From: Lamellibrachia columna
Lineage: Eukaryota; Annelida; Polychaeta; Sabellida; Siboglinidae
DNA: 64,000 nt
Assembly: GCA_963662155.1 (NCBI GenBank)
Contig: OY759275.1
Coordinates: 247,501-311,500, forward strand
Direction of reading: 5' to 3'
Shown here: positions 54,083 through 62,759 of the stretch, in pieces
How positions within the stretch are numbered: position 1 is the stretch's first letter
Layout: each line of letters begins with the position of its first letter
The notes under the pieces: model-generated
Told to the model about the DNA's origin: nothing
Seen by the model: only the letters and a program-made list of their open reading frames with translations
Databases searched by the model: none
Program-made: the position numbers and the translations under genes

Positions 54083-54860
54083 TTGCAGCCAGATTTGAAA
54101 ATGCTGATCTACGCAGTGCCTGTGGGAGTGATTATATATTCTGTAAAGGTTGGTTGGAAAGGTGGTAAAGGTGAAGTCGGAACAGTTGAGGTGGTGGAAG
54201 TGGAACAGCTGAGGCCGCTCACTGTGGCAATGATGGGTAGGAACAAGGTGGGTGTCACAAAATTTTATTTTTACATCCATGTTTTAATTTGTATTGAAAA
54301 TATGCAACAATGTTGTTACATTATTACAATTTATCATACAGCTTGCACTGTCATTTTTCATATTTTCGCAAGTTGTCACAAATTCAGATACCACTGTGAT
54401 AGTCCATGGACAACACTGGTTCGGTTACTCTGTTTGAAGTCACTTCTTTCGCTGTGACATTGTTATCTTATTTACTTTCTGGATTAAGCCTTATAGAAAG
54501 GTATATAACAAATATGTTAACAAATCATCCTTAGAATAAGAGTTGTGGTCATATTGCGTAAAGGCAAGACTCAGGACAACGCTAGAAATTAATATAGGCA
54601 GATGCTAGAATCAAGAGTTTTCCCGTACCATAGTGAAGTTAGAACTGAATTCCTTTTGATATATGAGCAAAGTCACGAAAAATGGAACACTTTGATTTTC
54701 TAAAGTTATGAGCTTTGCTGTTTGGTTGTTTAGATTAATATCCCACTTTTAATTGTTGTTAGGAATAAAAAATGGTCTTACCTTTCAGCAGACAACTTTG
54801 TTTTTCAAGAGACAGCAGTTTTGGGCAGTAGCTGTATCACAATCTGTCTAAGAAAAAGGT
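54083..54860 (+). other. possible exons of a transposon-associated protein, C-terminal part
   Basis: Two exon-like pieces are visible. The first (about 54083-54250) reads IYAVPVGVIIYSVKVGWK and GTVEVVEVEQLRPLTVAMMG, then RNK before GTGGGT. The second (54762-54859) follows a pyrimidine-rich acceptor ending GTTGTTAG and ends at AAAAAG|GTAAGT; in one frame it reads NKKWSYLSADNFVFQETAVL. The VVEVE and W-x5-D spacing recalls the C-terminal module of the uncharacterised family seen at 59018-60247. The two pieces do not join in frame with the splice sites I chose, so the model is weak. Confidence 0.25.
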
Positions 54861-55006
54861 AAGTGGCTACATCAATATTTAAAACAAAAATGTCTGCCTT
54901 ACAACCCATCCTCAATTGATTTCCCAAAAAAGAAATTGAACAAACATTGTAAGTCATACATACAGATTTTTTAGTGGAAAACTGTGGAAAAAATTCTGTC
55001 CCTTTA

Positions 55007-55206
55007 TGTCGCGTCTGTCACACCCTATTTTCTCAGAAAAGTAAGAGGGAGAAAAATATTTAAAAATATGCTATAAACAGCTTGAACCATTAGCAATTCA
55101 AAGATTCAAAATCATTAATCAGTGAGTTGGTGTTATGAAGTAGCAAAGGATTTATCAATTCCATCACTCGAAATATCACGCCTGTCACACTGTGACATAT
55201 GCGACA
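55007..55206. repeat. 200-bp element bounded by TGTCGC-type inverted repeats
   Basis: TGTCGCGTCTGTCACA (55007-55022) and TGTGACATATGCGACA (55191-55206) are inverted copies matching at 14 of 16 positions. Just inside the right end is a 15-bp palindrome TGTCACACTGTGACA (55184-55198), and just outside is GCGACATAAGCGACATAA. The same terminal motif bounds a segment at 60401-60742. Confidence 0.55.
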
Positions 55207-55209
55207 TAA

Positions 55210-56280
55210 GCGACATAAGTACCAGAATGCTCAATTTGCTGTAGTAAATTGATTTTATTAGCAATTATACGATAAATGGCATATGTCCAGATGTTTTGGT
55301 ATGATAAATTCTAATTTAGAATAACAGTTACTAGGCCAGTACACTTTCAAATGGTAAGATTGGATTGTTGCATATGAGATGCTTTATGAGCATGATGATG
55401 TCACCTGTGAGTAAACTAAACTGTTATAAACCATCTTTCTCTTGGTTGAAATTACACTAAAACAAAGTAAAACTACATGAGCCATGTAATATTACCTGTT
55501 ATTAACTAAATACTAACAGGTGCCTACTTTGGAAAATTTCCACTATTGTATTGTCCCAAACTTCATCATTTTGCCAACAATTGGCTGGCAATATACTCAT
55601 AGTTGGCTGTAGTGTACAGCTGTTTTGTTAAGGCGTCGCTTGGGTCTAAACACATTTTATTTTCTTATTTCATTATCACTGAACCTACAGAGCTGAAACT
55701 TTCACAGATTGCAAGTCCAGGTAACAGTAATGCTGTGAATTTTTTTCAGAAAGTTTCATACATATTTTCCCACGGTATGCAGCCATCTTGGATTGAATGT
55801 TGCGTGTGACTTATATCAGTAACCACTGGATTTAGAGGACTCAAATTTGGTGTGTAGTTACTCCACATAACCCCAATGAAAACTGTCAGTTGACTTTCCA
55901 AGTTTAAAAAAAAAAAAAAATCATGATTTTTTTACATCTTAATGTATTTTTTCATTATGAAATTTTACATTGATGGTTCATTATATAAAATATAAATAAT
56001 GTTTTCTAAAAAGTTACTACACAGTTTTCAAGAGCATACTATCAAGAAACACTGTAGAAAGTTTCGAGCAATTCTATCAAACAATAGCAGAAATAAGTGA
56101 CACAGGAGGCAGTAGGTGTGAGGGAAAACAAGTTTTTGAGAAAATCGTGTTCAAAGTTTATGTACATTGGCACATACATTTCAACATCTGAAAAGCAACC
56201 TAGATGATTGAAACTTTGCATACATATTACTGAATGTATAATCTATCAAAAGGCAAAGTTAAGAGTCATTGGCATTGTAA
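55210..56280. other. unassigned AT-rich region
   Basis: No credible coding frame is present. It lies on the 3' side of the minus-strand transposase exons; I looked for further exons there and recognised none. Confidence 0.4.
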
Positions 56281-56468
56281 AATAAATTTCACACAAGTCC
56301 CGAGTACCCGACACCCATTTCCATCGTTGCCGACATAGCTGATCTCACCACGACAAACGGGACATTCGTCGCCTGAGTCCCATCGATACAGTCTGATGAC
56401 AGAGTTGCATTGATGACCTTGTCACAACTGGTGCAGAAAGTCTCGAGGTCACACACCATGCCGAGGGT

Positions 56469-56483
56469 GCGGTGCGGTGCGGT
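56469..56483 (-). repeat. pentanucleotide repeat at the frame break
   Basis: GCGGT is repeated three times on the plus strand (ACCGC on the coding strand). Loss of one unit, or a 1-bp insertion, would give the observed frame change. Confidence 0.6.
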
Positions 56484-56865
56484 TGACAGCCCGGATGGAG
56501 AGTGTATGCTTCCTACACAACGTGCATGGCAGGTTCGCAACAAGTGATGGCAACACAGCACAGCGTACAAGTACTGTTGAAAGATCTCCATCAGCATCTG
56601 TTTCATCCTCAACAAGGAATCGTGGGACACGTATCTCCTCCAGAAGATCTGCATAACCAAACTTCCGTTCAGTGGCAGACAGTCTCCGAGACGTATCAGC
56701 TGGTACTGTTGATGACCGCCTTGATGCCTGGAAAAAATACACAATATAAATGTATTTCATGAACAAAAAAGTATCCAAGACATGTTCAACAATAAAAGCC
56801 CCCCCCTTACTACGTATGCAGGGGTATGGCATTGAATGCAATTTACTTTATTGGCATTGCCATAT

Positions 56866-56897
56866 TATACACACACACCCGTGTGCGTGTGTGTATA
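56866..56897. repeat. inverted CA/TG microsatellite
   Basis: TATACACACACACCC is followed directly by GTGTGCGTGTGTGTATA, giving an almost perfect 32-bp palindrome. It lies in the intron of the transposase-like relic. Confidence 0.8.
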
Positions 56898-57359
56898 TAG
56901 GTTATGTATACAATAATTACCAAGGCAAATTGTAGTAGTATAATAAACCATAGTCACAACTCTGCTTCTGATGTGCCTGGATGGCCCCTGGGCCTAAATG
57001 TCAACACAACCACGAACATCAACAGCATATGAACTAGATCAGCGTCAAATTGTTTATACAGTAATAGTTATGCCACAAAGGCTAACGATGTTTGGTTAAA
57101 ACAGAATATATATATATCTGAATCATATGCAATATCATAGTGAACATATGAAATATCAGAATTAAACTTACACTGCGTGCCATTCTCGCTGGCACCATGG
57201 ACCGGTGATGGTCGAAGAAGACGAAGTTGTCGCCGCAGGTTCATTGGCGAATTCAACCCTCGATGCCTTCGCATCGCGCGCTAACTGCAACGATGCAAAC
57301 TTTCGCTGCCTCCCAGTACCGTAACCGCCCACTTGCTTTCGACCAAACAGCATAATGTC

Positions 57360-57760
57360 GTTTTACAAAGCGATATAAATGAACGAAACTCATGGGATAA
57401 AAAAGTCTATCGAATCGAACGTAGCTGGTATTTCAAGCTGATGTCAGAGGATGGAAATTAGTATTATAACCAATTAGAGCGCTTGATTTGAGGGAATCCG
57501 ACATCACGTGGTGATGTCCGGCGAATCGTCGTGGCATTCCCCATTCCTTTGTCGCTGAGATGGTTCAAAGGCGGTCATTTATAGTCGGAATTACTCGGAT
57601 ACCTCCGGGCACATTTTAAAACTGTTTGTACCATCATACGGAGCGAAAATGGGGCTTTCCCGTGATATGCACCATGTTGGAATGGCAGCGTTTTCCGGCA
57701 TGCAATGGTTCGCGAAAAATCACCTAATGTCCCATTAGTCTCAGTTCATTTGACAAAAAC
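57360..57760 (-). promoter_or_regulatory. CpG-richer region upstream of the transposase-like relic
   Basis: CpG is visibly more frequent here and in exon 1 than in the surrounding AT-rich DNA (CCGGCGAATCGTCG, TTCGCG). At 57500-57518 there is a perfect palindrome with arms GACATCAC and GTGATGTC around GTG, containing the E-box CACGTG. It is 147 bp upstream of the proposed start codon. A promoter role is inferred from position and composition only. Confidence 0.35.
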
Positions 57761-58027
57761 AAAGACTTAGCAATGATAGGCATCATACAAAAGACACGTT
57801 TTATGACAGAAACGTGTTTATTTCGACAGTGCAACTTACATGAATGGCAAGTTGAATAATATTTATACACGGAAATAGCAACAACTCGAAATTCATTTTA
57901 TTGTCAAAAATCCGTCAAATCCGACCCGAGTCTCCCGTTAATGTTACTTTATTGTGCAGATGGCACTACAGATTATGCTAATTACCCATGTAAAACAAAA
58001 GACAAACCCCAAATATTTATATATCTT

Positions 58028-58305
58028 AAAGGTGCTTCCTCAATTGAAAGTTTTAACTTTGTCATGTGATTGGCGAGAGAATGGAAGTCACGCCCATGAT
58101 CAGCGTTGACCCACACAGTGTTTAACATTTTGGATATCCACTGTTTTGATCCTTACCAGATATAACTGAAATAATTTTTTGTAGATGATTCGAACAAAAA
58201 TATGCAGTTTTTATTAAATCGACTGCAGATGTTACATAAACTATTCATACACTATATATTTGGACACCAAACAATCGGATCTGAGATAGGCTAAATCAGT
58301 TGAGT
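58028..58305 (+). repeat. partial copy of the interspersed repeat
   Basis: It starts TTAAAGGTGCTTCCTCAATT and shares CACGCCCATGATCAGCGTTG, TTTGGATATCCACTGTTTTG and CACACTATATATTTGG-like anchors with 47449-47860 and with the two minus-strand copies at 62412 and 62760. An internal part present in the other copies is missing here. Confidence 0.75.
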
Positions 58306-59017
58306 AAGCAGTTCTAAGCTTAGCTGTTCAACATTTTCTTTGCACATGTTGACTCAAGACTTTCAGGTGTCTGTGCTGAAATCTTCTGATCTAAGGGTGT
58401 AAATTGTTCAAAAAGTCACAGGTATATATTGTATCTGATAAACAAGTAAATTTATACAAATGAAAGAAATCTGTCTATTTTGCCTGACATTTTTGTGTGG
58501 AGAAGCATGAACAGAATATTAGATCCTTCAACTAGCTAAATGAGAACATCTGATTTTGCTACCCTCACCATGTTTATAACATAATTATATGCATCTGTTT
58601 TTTTTTGTATTATAAGTTCTAAATGATCTCATTTTGTACTGCTTTTGAAGTGTCATGATACCATCCCCTATTATTTATTTGGCTCAGAGGAGAAGTACCA
58701 TCAGTTCCATTTAGATAATGTAACTTTGTTATCGAACAATACAATGTTTTTATTTTAAAATCAAAAACCTGATGAGTTGTTAAATTTTTTGGCTTGCCTA
58801 AAACTTAAGCAAAATGGCTAGTGATAAGAAGTTTTTCAAATCAAAAATTAGAATATCATATTATGATTGAGCTGATGATATTAGGAAGTGAATATCATTG
58901 TTGTAAAATGATCATTATGATGCAAAGTAGCAAAGATATTTGAATACCCAACACAAAAAATGTGTTACACTGTCCATGTTGGACATTGTTCTGAAATTAC
59001 TTTATTTTTACAACAAA
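58306..59017. other. unassigned AT-rich region upstream of the relic
   Basis: No coding frame or identifiable repeat is seen. It may include upstream sequence of the relic that begins at 59018. Confidence 0.4.
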
Positions 59018-60247
59018 ATGGATCATCCTGATCCAGTAGAAGTGAAAAAGCTGAAGGCAAGAGAGTGCCAAAGGAAACGGAGAGAAATTAATAGAGAATT
59101 CAGAAACATTTGAAAGAAGGATGCCACACAACAACAAAAGAACTGGGATGCTAAGCGGCTAACTACGACAGAGGGAAAAGAGGAAACATCAAGGAGTTGA
59201 GAGACTGAGACAGCAAAAGCATAGAAAGATTAAAACTGAATGGCTGGAAAGGACAGTCAGATCGAGAGGAGTAAAGAAACAAGTGAAACTGATGACACCT
59301 GCTGAAAGAAGAGAATATGAGAAGCAGAAGAAGGCTTATACAGTGTAGTAGAAAACAATTGACGGGTACAAAAAATCGTAGATTAAAGGAAAAAGATAGT
59401 GATAGAATAAAGGGACGGTAAAGCAAAGCATGCTTGAAGACACTGTTGGTGATGAAGATGATGGAATAATGTCAGAAGACGCAGCTGAAGAAAAGGAAGG
59501 TCCCCAAGCACTGAATACCACAAGCAGGCAGCTCAGATATTACTACTGTAGAAAAATACTTGAAAGGATGCCACAACACAGAACACACAGAGCAGAAGCA
59601 CTTCAGTCTATTATCCTCTCTGCTACACCTACCTCCAGAAAAGCATATAAGAAATGAGGGATTATGGTTAAAACAAGTGCACCAACCAAACAGTTTAATG
59701 CCAGAATTTAAAGGGATGATCATGGAAAGGGATGTTTGCAGAAAAATATCATCAAATCATGCCCTCAGGATCAAAAGAAAATACAAGAAAATCTAACAAA
59801 AATGGCTAAAACACTGGCTGTTTCTAAAGGTAAAGTGTACAGGGATATTAGCATGCTCGCTGGGACTGCCAAATTTAGAAAAGACAGGGTATCCCCACAA
59901 TGGATGAATCGAATCCAGGATTTCTTCTTCAGAGAAGACATTAGCAGAGCTGTACCAGGGAAAACAGTGTGAGCTGCTTTCAAACAACACAAGGCAAAGT
60001 GTCTTCTGAGCATGACAGTTGAAGATGCATACAAAATCTTGTGAGATGAAAATCCAGCCTTCCCTTACAAGTTCACGATATTCAAGAAATTCCGTCCGCC
60101 AAATGTGAGGATCCCAAGGTTCAGTGATCGTATTCAGTGCACCTGTCCCAAGCACACAAATGTTGAAAGGAAGATAGCTGCTTTGAATGCCATCATGAAA
60201 AGATTGGTACTGGGTAATACCAATTTACATGTAGTCAGATTTCCAGG
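59018..60247 (+). pseudogene. relic of an uncharacterised transposon-associated protein family
   Basis: A start near 59018 gives MDHPDPVEVKKLKARECQRK and a basic N-terminus, continuing after a frame change with LMTPAERREYEKQKKAYTV. Later parts read RQLRYYYCRKILERMPQHRT, MAKTLAVSKGKVYRDISMLA, and then RIQDFFFREDISRAVPGKTV, KCLLSMTVEDAYKIL, DENPAFPYKFTIFKKFRPPN and QCTCPKHTNVERKIAALNAI. The order FF-RED-ISR-PGK, an alpha-helical middle, F--FRP and C-C-H-N strongly recalls multi-copy uncharacterised proteins of cnidarians, molluscs and fish, which are thought to be transposon-borne. The last exon can end at AG|GTATTA (60247). Frameshifts and several in-frame TGA codons, including 59970-59972 and 60042-60044, make it inactive. 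Confidence 0.6.
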
Positions 60248-60400
60248 TATTACTATGTTAATCAAGGTAATCTTCTTCGTATTTTATGAAAAAGTAATTT
60301 GAATCAGGTAAACCAACAGCCCAACCAAGTATAGAGACAGTTTGAAAATAAAGATTAATTTGATTAACCTTGTCGTTTATGTCACGTCTGTCATAATTAA

Positions 60401-60742
60401 TGTCGCATCTGTCACACAGGGGTTTTTGTCCTGTAGAATGGAATCTATGAAAATAAGTGCCCCACGAGAGGTATGCTGAGTGAGGTGTGAGGTGTAGGAC
60501 ATAACCAGACAATAAATTTATTTCTCTGTCCAGAAAAATTATGTTGGGTGAAACTTTTCCAACTGGATTTTCAAAAAGGGACACAATTTTGCACTGTCAG
60601 CACTATCATTCGATAGTTTCAATGGAAAACCTAACATTTCTATTTTTGTCTTATCACAACCATCATAATACACCTCTAAAAAAAAAAGAATTATCATTGT
60701 GGAAACTTTTGCAGGAGATTTATAGATGTGACAGATGCGACA
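60401..60742. mobile_element. 342-bp inverted-repeat element, TGTCGC type
   Basis: TGTCGCATCTGTCACA (60401-60416) and TGTGACAGATGCGACA (60727-60742) are perfect 16-bp inverted repeats. A degenerate direct copy, TGTCACGTCTGTCATA, lies just outside at 60378-60393. The interior is AT-rich without a recognisable gene. It starts about 150 bp after the relic's possible exon end. I saw no target-site duplication. Confidence 0.55.
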
Positions 60743-61349
60743 CAAAAATGTGAATGGTCTATTTCATCATCCTATATAATAAAAGCCAGGCAGTAAGTTA
60801 TCTTCTACTTATTACCTTGGTACACTTTCAACCCCATACTATAACATTATATGTGAAAGAAATTATTTTAGGAAAGAAAATTATTCACTCCTAATTTTTG
60901 CACAACTGTTCAATTTTTCATGACTTCGCTCATATGGAATCAGTAATTTATGGTTTATATTGTTGGTGAAGCTCCAGATACCTGGTTCGTTATATTTATC
61001 AGGAGTGAGTATTTTAGTGAAAAATTTGCAAGATCATTTTGTTGGATTATCAGATAACGGATAAGTTGAAACATGGTTCCATACGGTTTCTTTCACTGAT
61101 CGACAAATTTCTTTAAAGGCCGAGTGCAAAACTCATTCAAGACTCCCACCTCCAATGGCATCTTTGGGATTTAAATGTGACGTAGAAACGCTTGTACCGT
61201 CTCGAAATATGATTTGATTGGTTAACACTCAAATCATCCAGATTTGGTTTTAGTGCAGGGAACGAATTTAAATATTATTCAGAGTTTGGGTTTAAGCGTG
61301 TGATGACGTGTATTTTGTTACAGCTGTATTTGTAAGCTGAACTTTTGGT
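60743..61349. other. unassigned region
   Basis: No gene is seen. About 45 bp near 60905-60945 resemble, in inverted orientation, sequence near 54656-54710 (GAGCRAAGTCAYGAAAAAT), another link between the two TGTCGC-bearing loci. Confidence 0.4.
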
Positions 61350-61663
61350 AACTATATAGATTTGCAGAAAGCTTTCGATAAAGTGCCACTTCAAAGATTG
61401 TTACTTAAACTAAAAGCCCATGATGTAATCAACTGGATAGAAGAGTGGCTTACACACAGAAGACACAGAGTAATAGTAGATGGTGAGATTTCAAACTAGA
61501 AATCTGTTTTGAGTGGGGTACCACAGGGATCAGTATTAGGCCCTATACTATGTTTTAATATATATATATATAAATGATTTGGAAGATGACATATCTAGCA
61601 AAGTACTGAAATTTGCAGATGATACAAAAGTATTCAGAAAGGTTACTGATGTTAGGGGAGGCT
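61350..61663 (+). pseudogene. CR1-like LINE fragment, reverse transcriptase core
   Basis: Conserved polymerase segments in order: IDLQKAFDKVPLQRLLLKLK (first catalytic Asp at 61359), INWIEEWLTHRRHRVIVDGE, SVLSGVPQGSVLGPIL, and after a TA-rich frame break, INDLEDD to LKFADDTKVFRKVTDVRG. The FADD catalytic site is intact, but TAG at 61497-61499 and the (TA)n shift at about 61558-61572 disable it. The match stops near 61655, next to an inverted-repeat element at 61664. The sequence is of the same general type as the LINE at 45650, whose match starts about ten residues after this one ends. Confidence 0.88.
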
Positions 61664-62085
61664 TGGGAGAGTTGGGCCACTCCCAATTTCATGGAAGTTG
61701 CAAGTTGTTGTGGACAGGTGCTGCCATCTATTTGAAGTACAAGACATTATCTTTTTATTGATATAAGGGGCTTGACATGTTTAGGCTTGCTGTCCATGTT
61801 TTTAACAGAAATACATTTTATGCACAAAATAGTAAAAATTGGACTCTAAGGTAACCAATTTTATATCTCTTCAATACTATTTAGTACACTGTTCTTGGGT
61901 GTTCTGCAAGATAGCTGTGACAGTCCTCTCCCATCAAGGCGTTTGCGAAATCCATGTGGTCAATGCCTGTGCTAAGATTTAGAATGAAATAAAAAAATGG
62001 CGGGTATGGGGAGAGTTGGGACACTCAGGGATGGGAGGGTTGGGCCATGGCCCAACTCTCCCCGCATGGTGTCCCAACTCTCCCA
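61664..62085. mobile_element. 422-bp inverted-repeat element (MITE-like)
   Basis: TGGGAGAGTTGGGCCAC (61664-61680) and GTGTCCCAACTCTCCCA (62069-62085) are inverted copies matching at 16 of 17 positions. A nested copy of the terminal motif lies inside the right end, together with the perfect palindrome TTGGGCCATGGCCCAA (62040-62055). No coding capacity was recognised. It begins where the LINE match stops, so it either inserted there or marks a rearrangement point. Confidence 0.6.
62009..62084. repeat. nested palindrome at the right end of the MITE-like element
   Basis: The outer arms GGGAGAGTTGGGACAC (62009-62024) and GTGTCCCAACTCTCCC (62069-62084) pair perfectly. The inner hairpin 62033-62062 pairs with one mismatch around CCATGG. 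Confidence 0.8.
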
Positions 62086-62168
62086 TCACTTATATTTAGT
62101 GAATAATCTTTTCTCTAAAGCATATTACTTTGAGTACGTATAGTTTAGTGCATGAGGCAGAGGGGACT

Positions 62169-62263
62169 ATCAGATATAGGGCTACCTTGTGCTGTGATAG
62201 TGTTCCGAGCCGCCGCAGGGGGCGAGGAATACTATCACAGCACAAGGTGGGCCTATATCTGAT
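62169..62263. repeat. hairpin with 38-bp arms and GC-rich loop
   Basis: Arms 62169-62206 and 62226-62263 pair at 35 of 38 positions; the core ACCTTGTGCTGTGATAGT is perfect. The 19-bp loop is GC-rich (GAGCCGCCGCAGGGGGCGA), unlike the AT-rich surroundings. Short open frames on both strands follow from the symmetry and are not evidence for a gene. It could be a small foldback element or a structured RNA. Confidence 0.75.
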
Positions 62264-62411
62264 GTCACCGAGGCCGAATGCACCGGCCGACATAGACCAT
62301 GATGCTAAACTTATGAATTTTATATGTAAATATTAATATATTAATAAATGTATTAATTAAATTAAATTTATTTATTTATAAATTAAATATTTTATATCAT
62401 TAGTTGTTAGT
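62264..62411. repeat. AT-rich low-complexity sequence
   Basis: TAATATATTAATAAATGTAT and similar A/T-only stretches fill most of this interval. Nothing else is seen. Confidence 0.6.
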
Positions 62412-62755
62412 GGGCAGCAGAATTACTTATCCAAAATTGTAAACGATGTGCGAGTCAGTGCCGATCATGGGCGTGACTTCAATCCTCTCGTCGATCACAC
62501 AACAAAGTTACAAAGTTTCACCAAGGGTGGAAATCATGATTTTTCAGCATTTCGATATTCACTTCACTTAATGTTTCAACAATCAATCAAGTAATTTAAT
62601 AGTTTGTCTCATTATTTCGCAAAAAATACATACAAAAGTTGCACAAATGAGCTAGAATGTTGCAGTGGATACTAGGTAGGTTTGGTTTTTCTTAAAATTT
62701 ATTTGAAATGAGACTAGCAAAAAAATCGAATTGAGGATGCACCTTTAAAACTGCT
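62412..62755 (-). repeat. partial copy of the interspersed repeat
   Basis: The minus strand carries the same anchors as 47449-47700: TTTAAAGGTGC near 62742, the GTGGATACT-like middle, CACGCCCATGATCGGCACTG and GTTTACAATTTTGG near 62430. It lies head-to-tail beside the longer copy that starts at 62760. Confidence 0.75.
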
Positions 62756-62759
62756 TCCT

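Larger units (their letters stand above)
56289..57353 (-). pseudogene. N-terminal exons resembling a Mutator-like transposase, frameshifted
   Basis: Exon 1 starts at 57353 (MLFGRKQVGGYGTGRQRKFA, basic N-terminus) and can end at 57174 before GTGTAAGT. Exon 2 starts at 56727 after TTTTTTCCAG and reads in phase: ASRRSSTVPADTSRRLSATE, YADLLEEIRVPRFLVEDETD, then LPCTLCRKHTLSIRAV. Continuity then needs a change of frame near 56469-56483, where (GCGGT)x3 lies on the plus strand. The second frame continues VCDLETFCTSCDKVINATLS, NVPFVVVRSAMSATMEMGVG, YSGLV and a stop near 56289. The paired CxxC motifs and the PFVVVRSAMSATMEMGVGYS segment resemble the N-terminal part of Mutator-like transposases common in aquatic invertebrates. 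This is recalled similarity, not a search result. The catalytic domain is not visible downstream, so it is a fragment. Confidence 0.6.

Noticed and set aside
54083..54280. Overlapping minus-strand frame with many His and Phe residues
   Set aside because: It is opposite the more protein-like plus-strand reading and has no recognisable domain.
59163..59521. Minus-strand frames rich in F, L and S resembling membrane segments
   Set aside because: They are antisense shadows of the lysine- and arginine-rich coding strand of the relic at 59018-60247.
62096..62336. Overlapping open frames on both strands reading RYRPTLCCDS and RYRATLCCDS
   Set aside because: They are the two arms of the hairpin at 62169-62263 read in opposite directions, not a gene pair.
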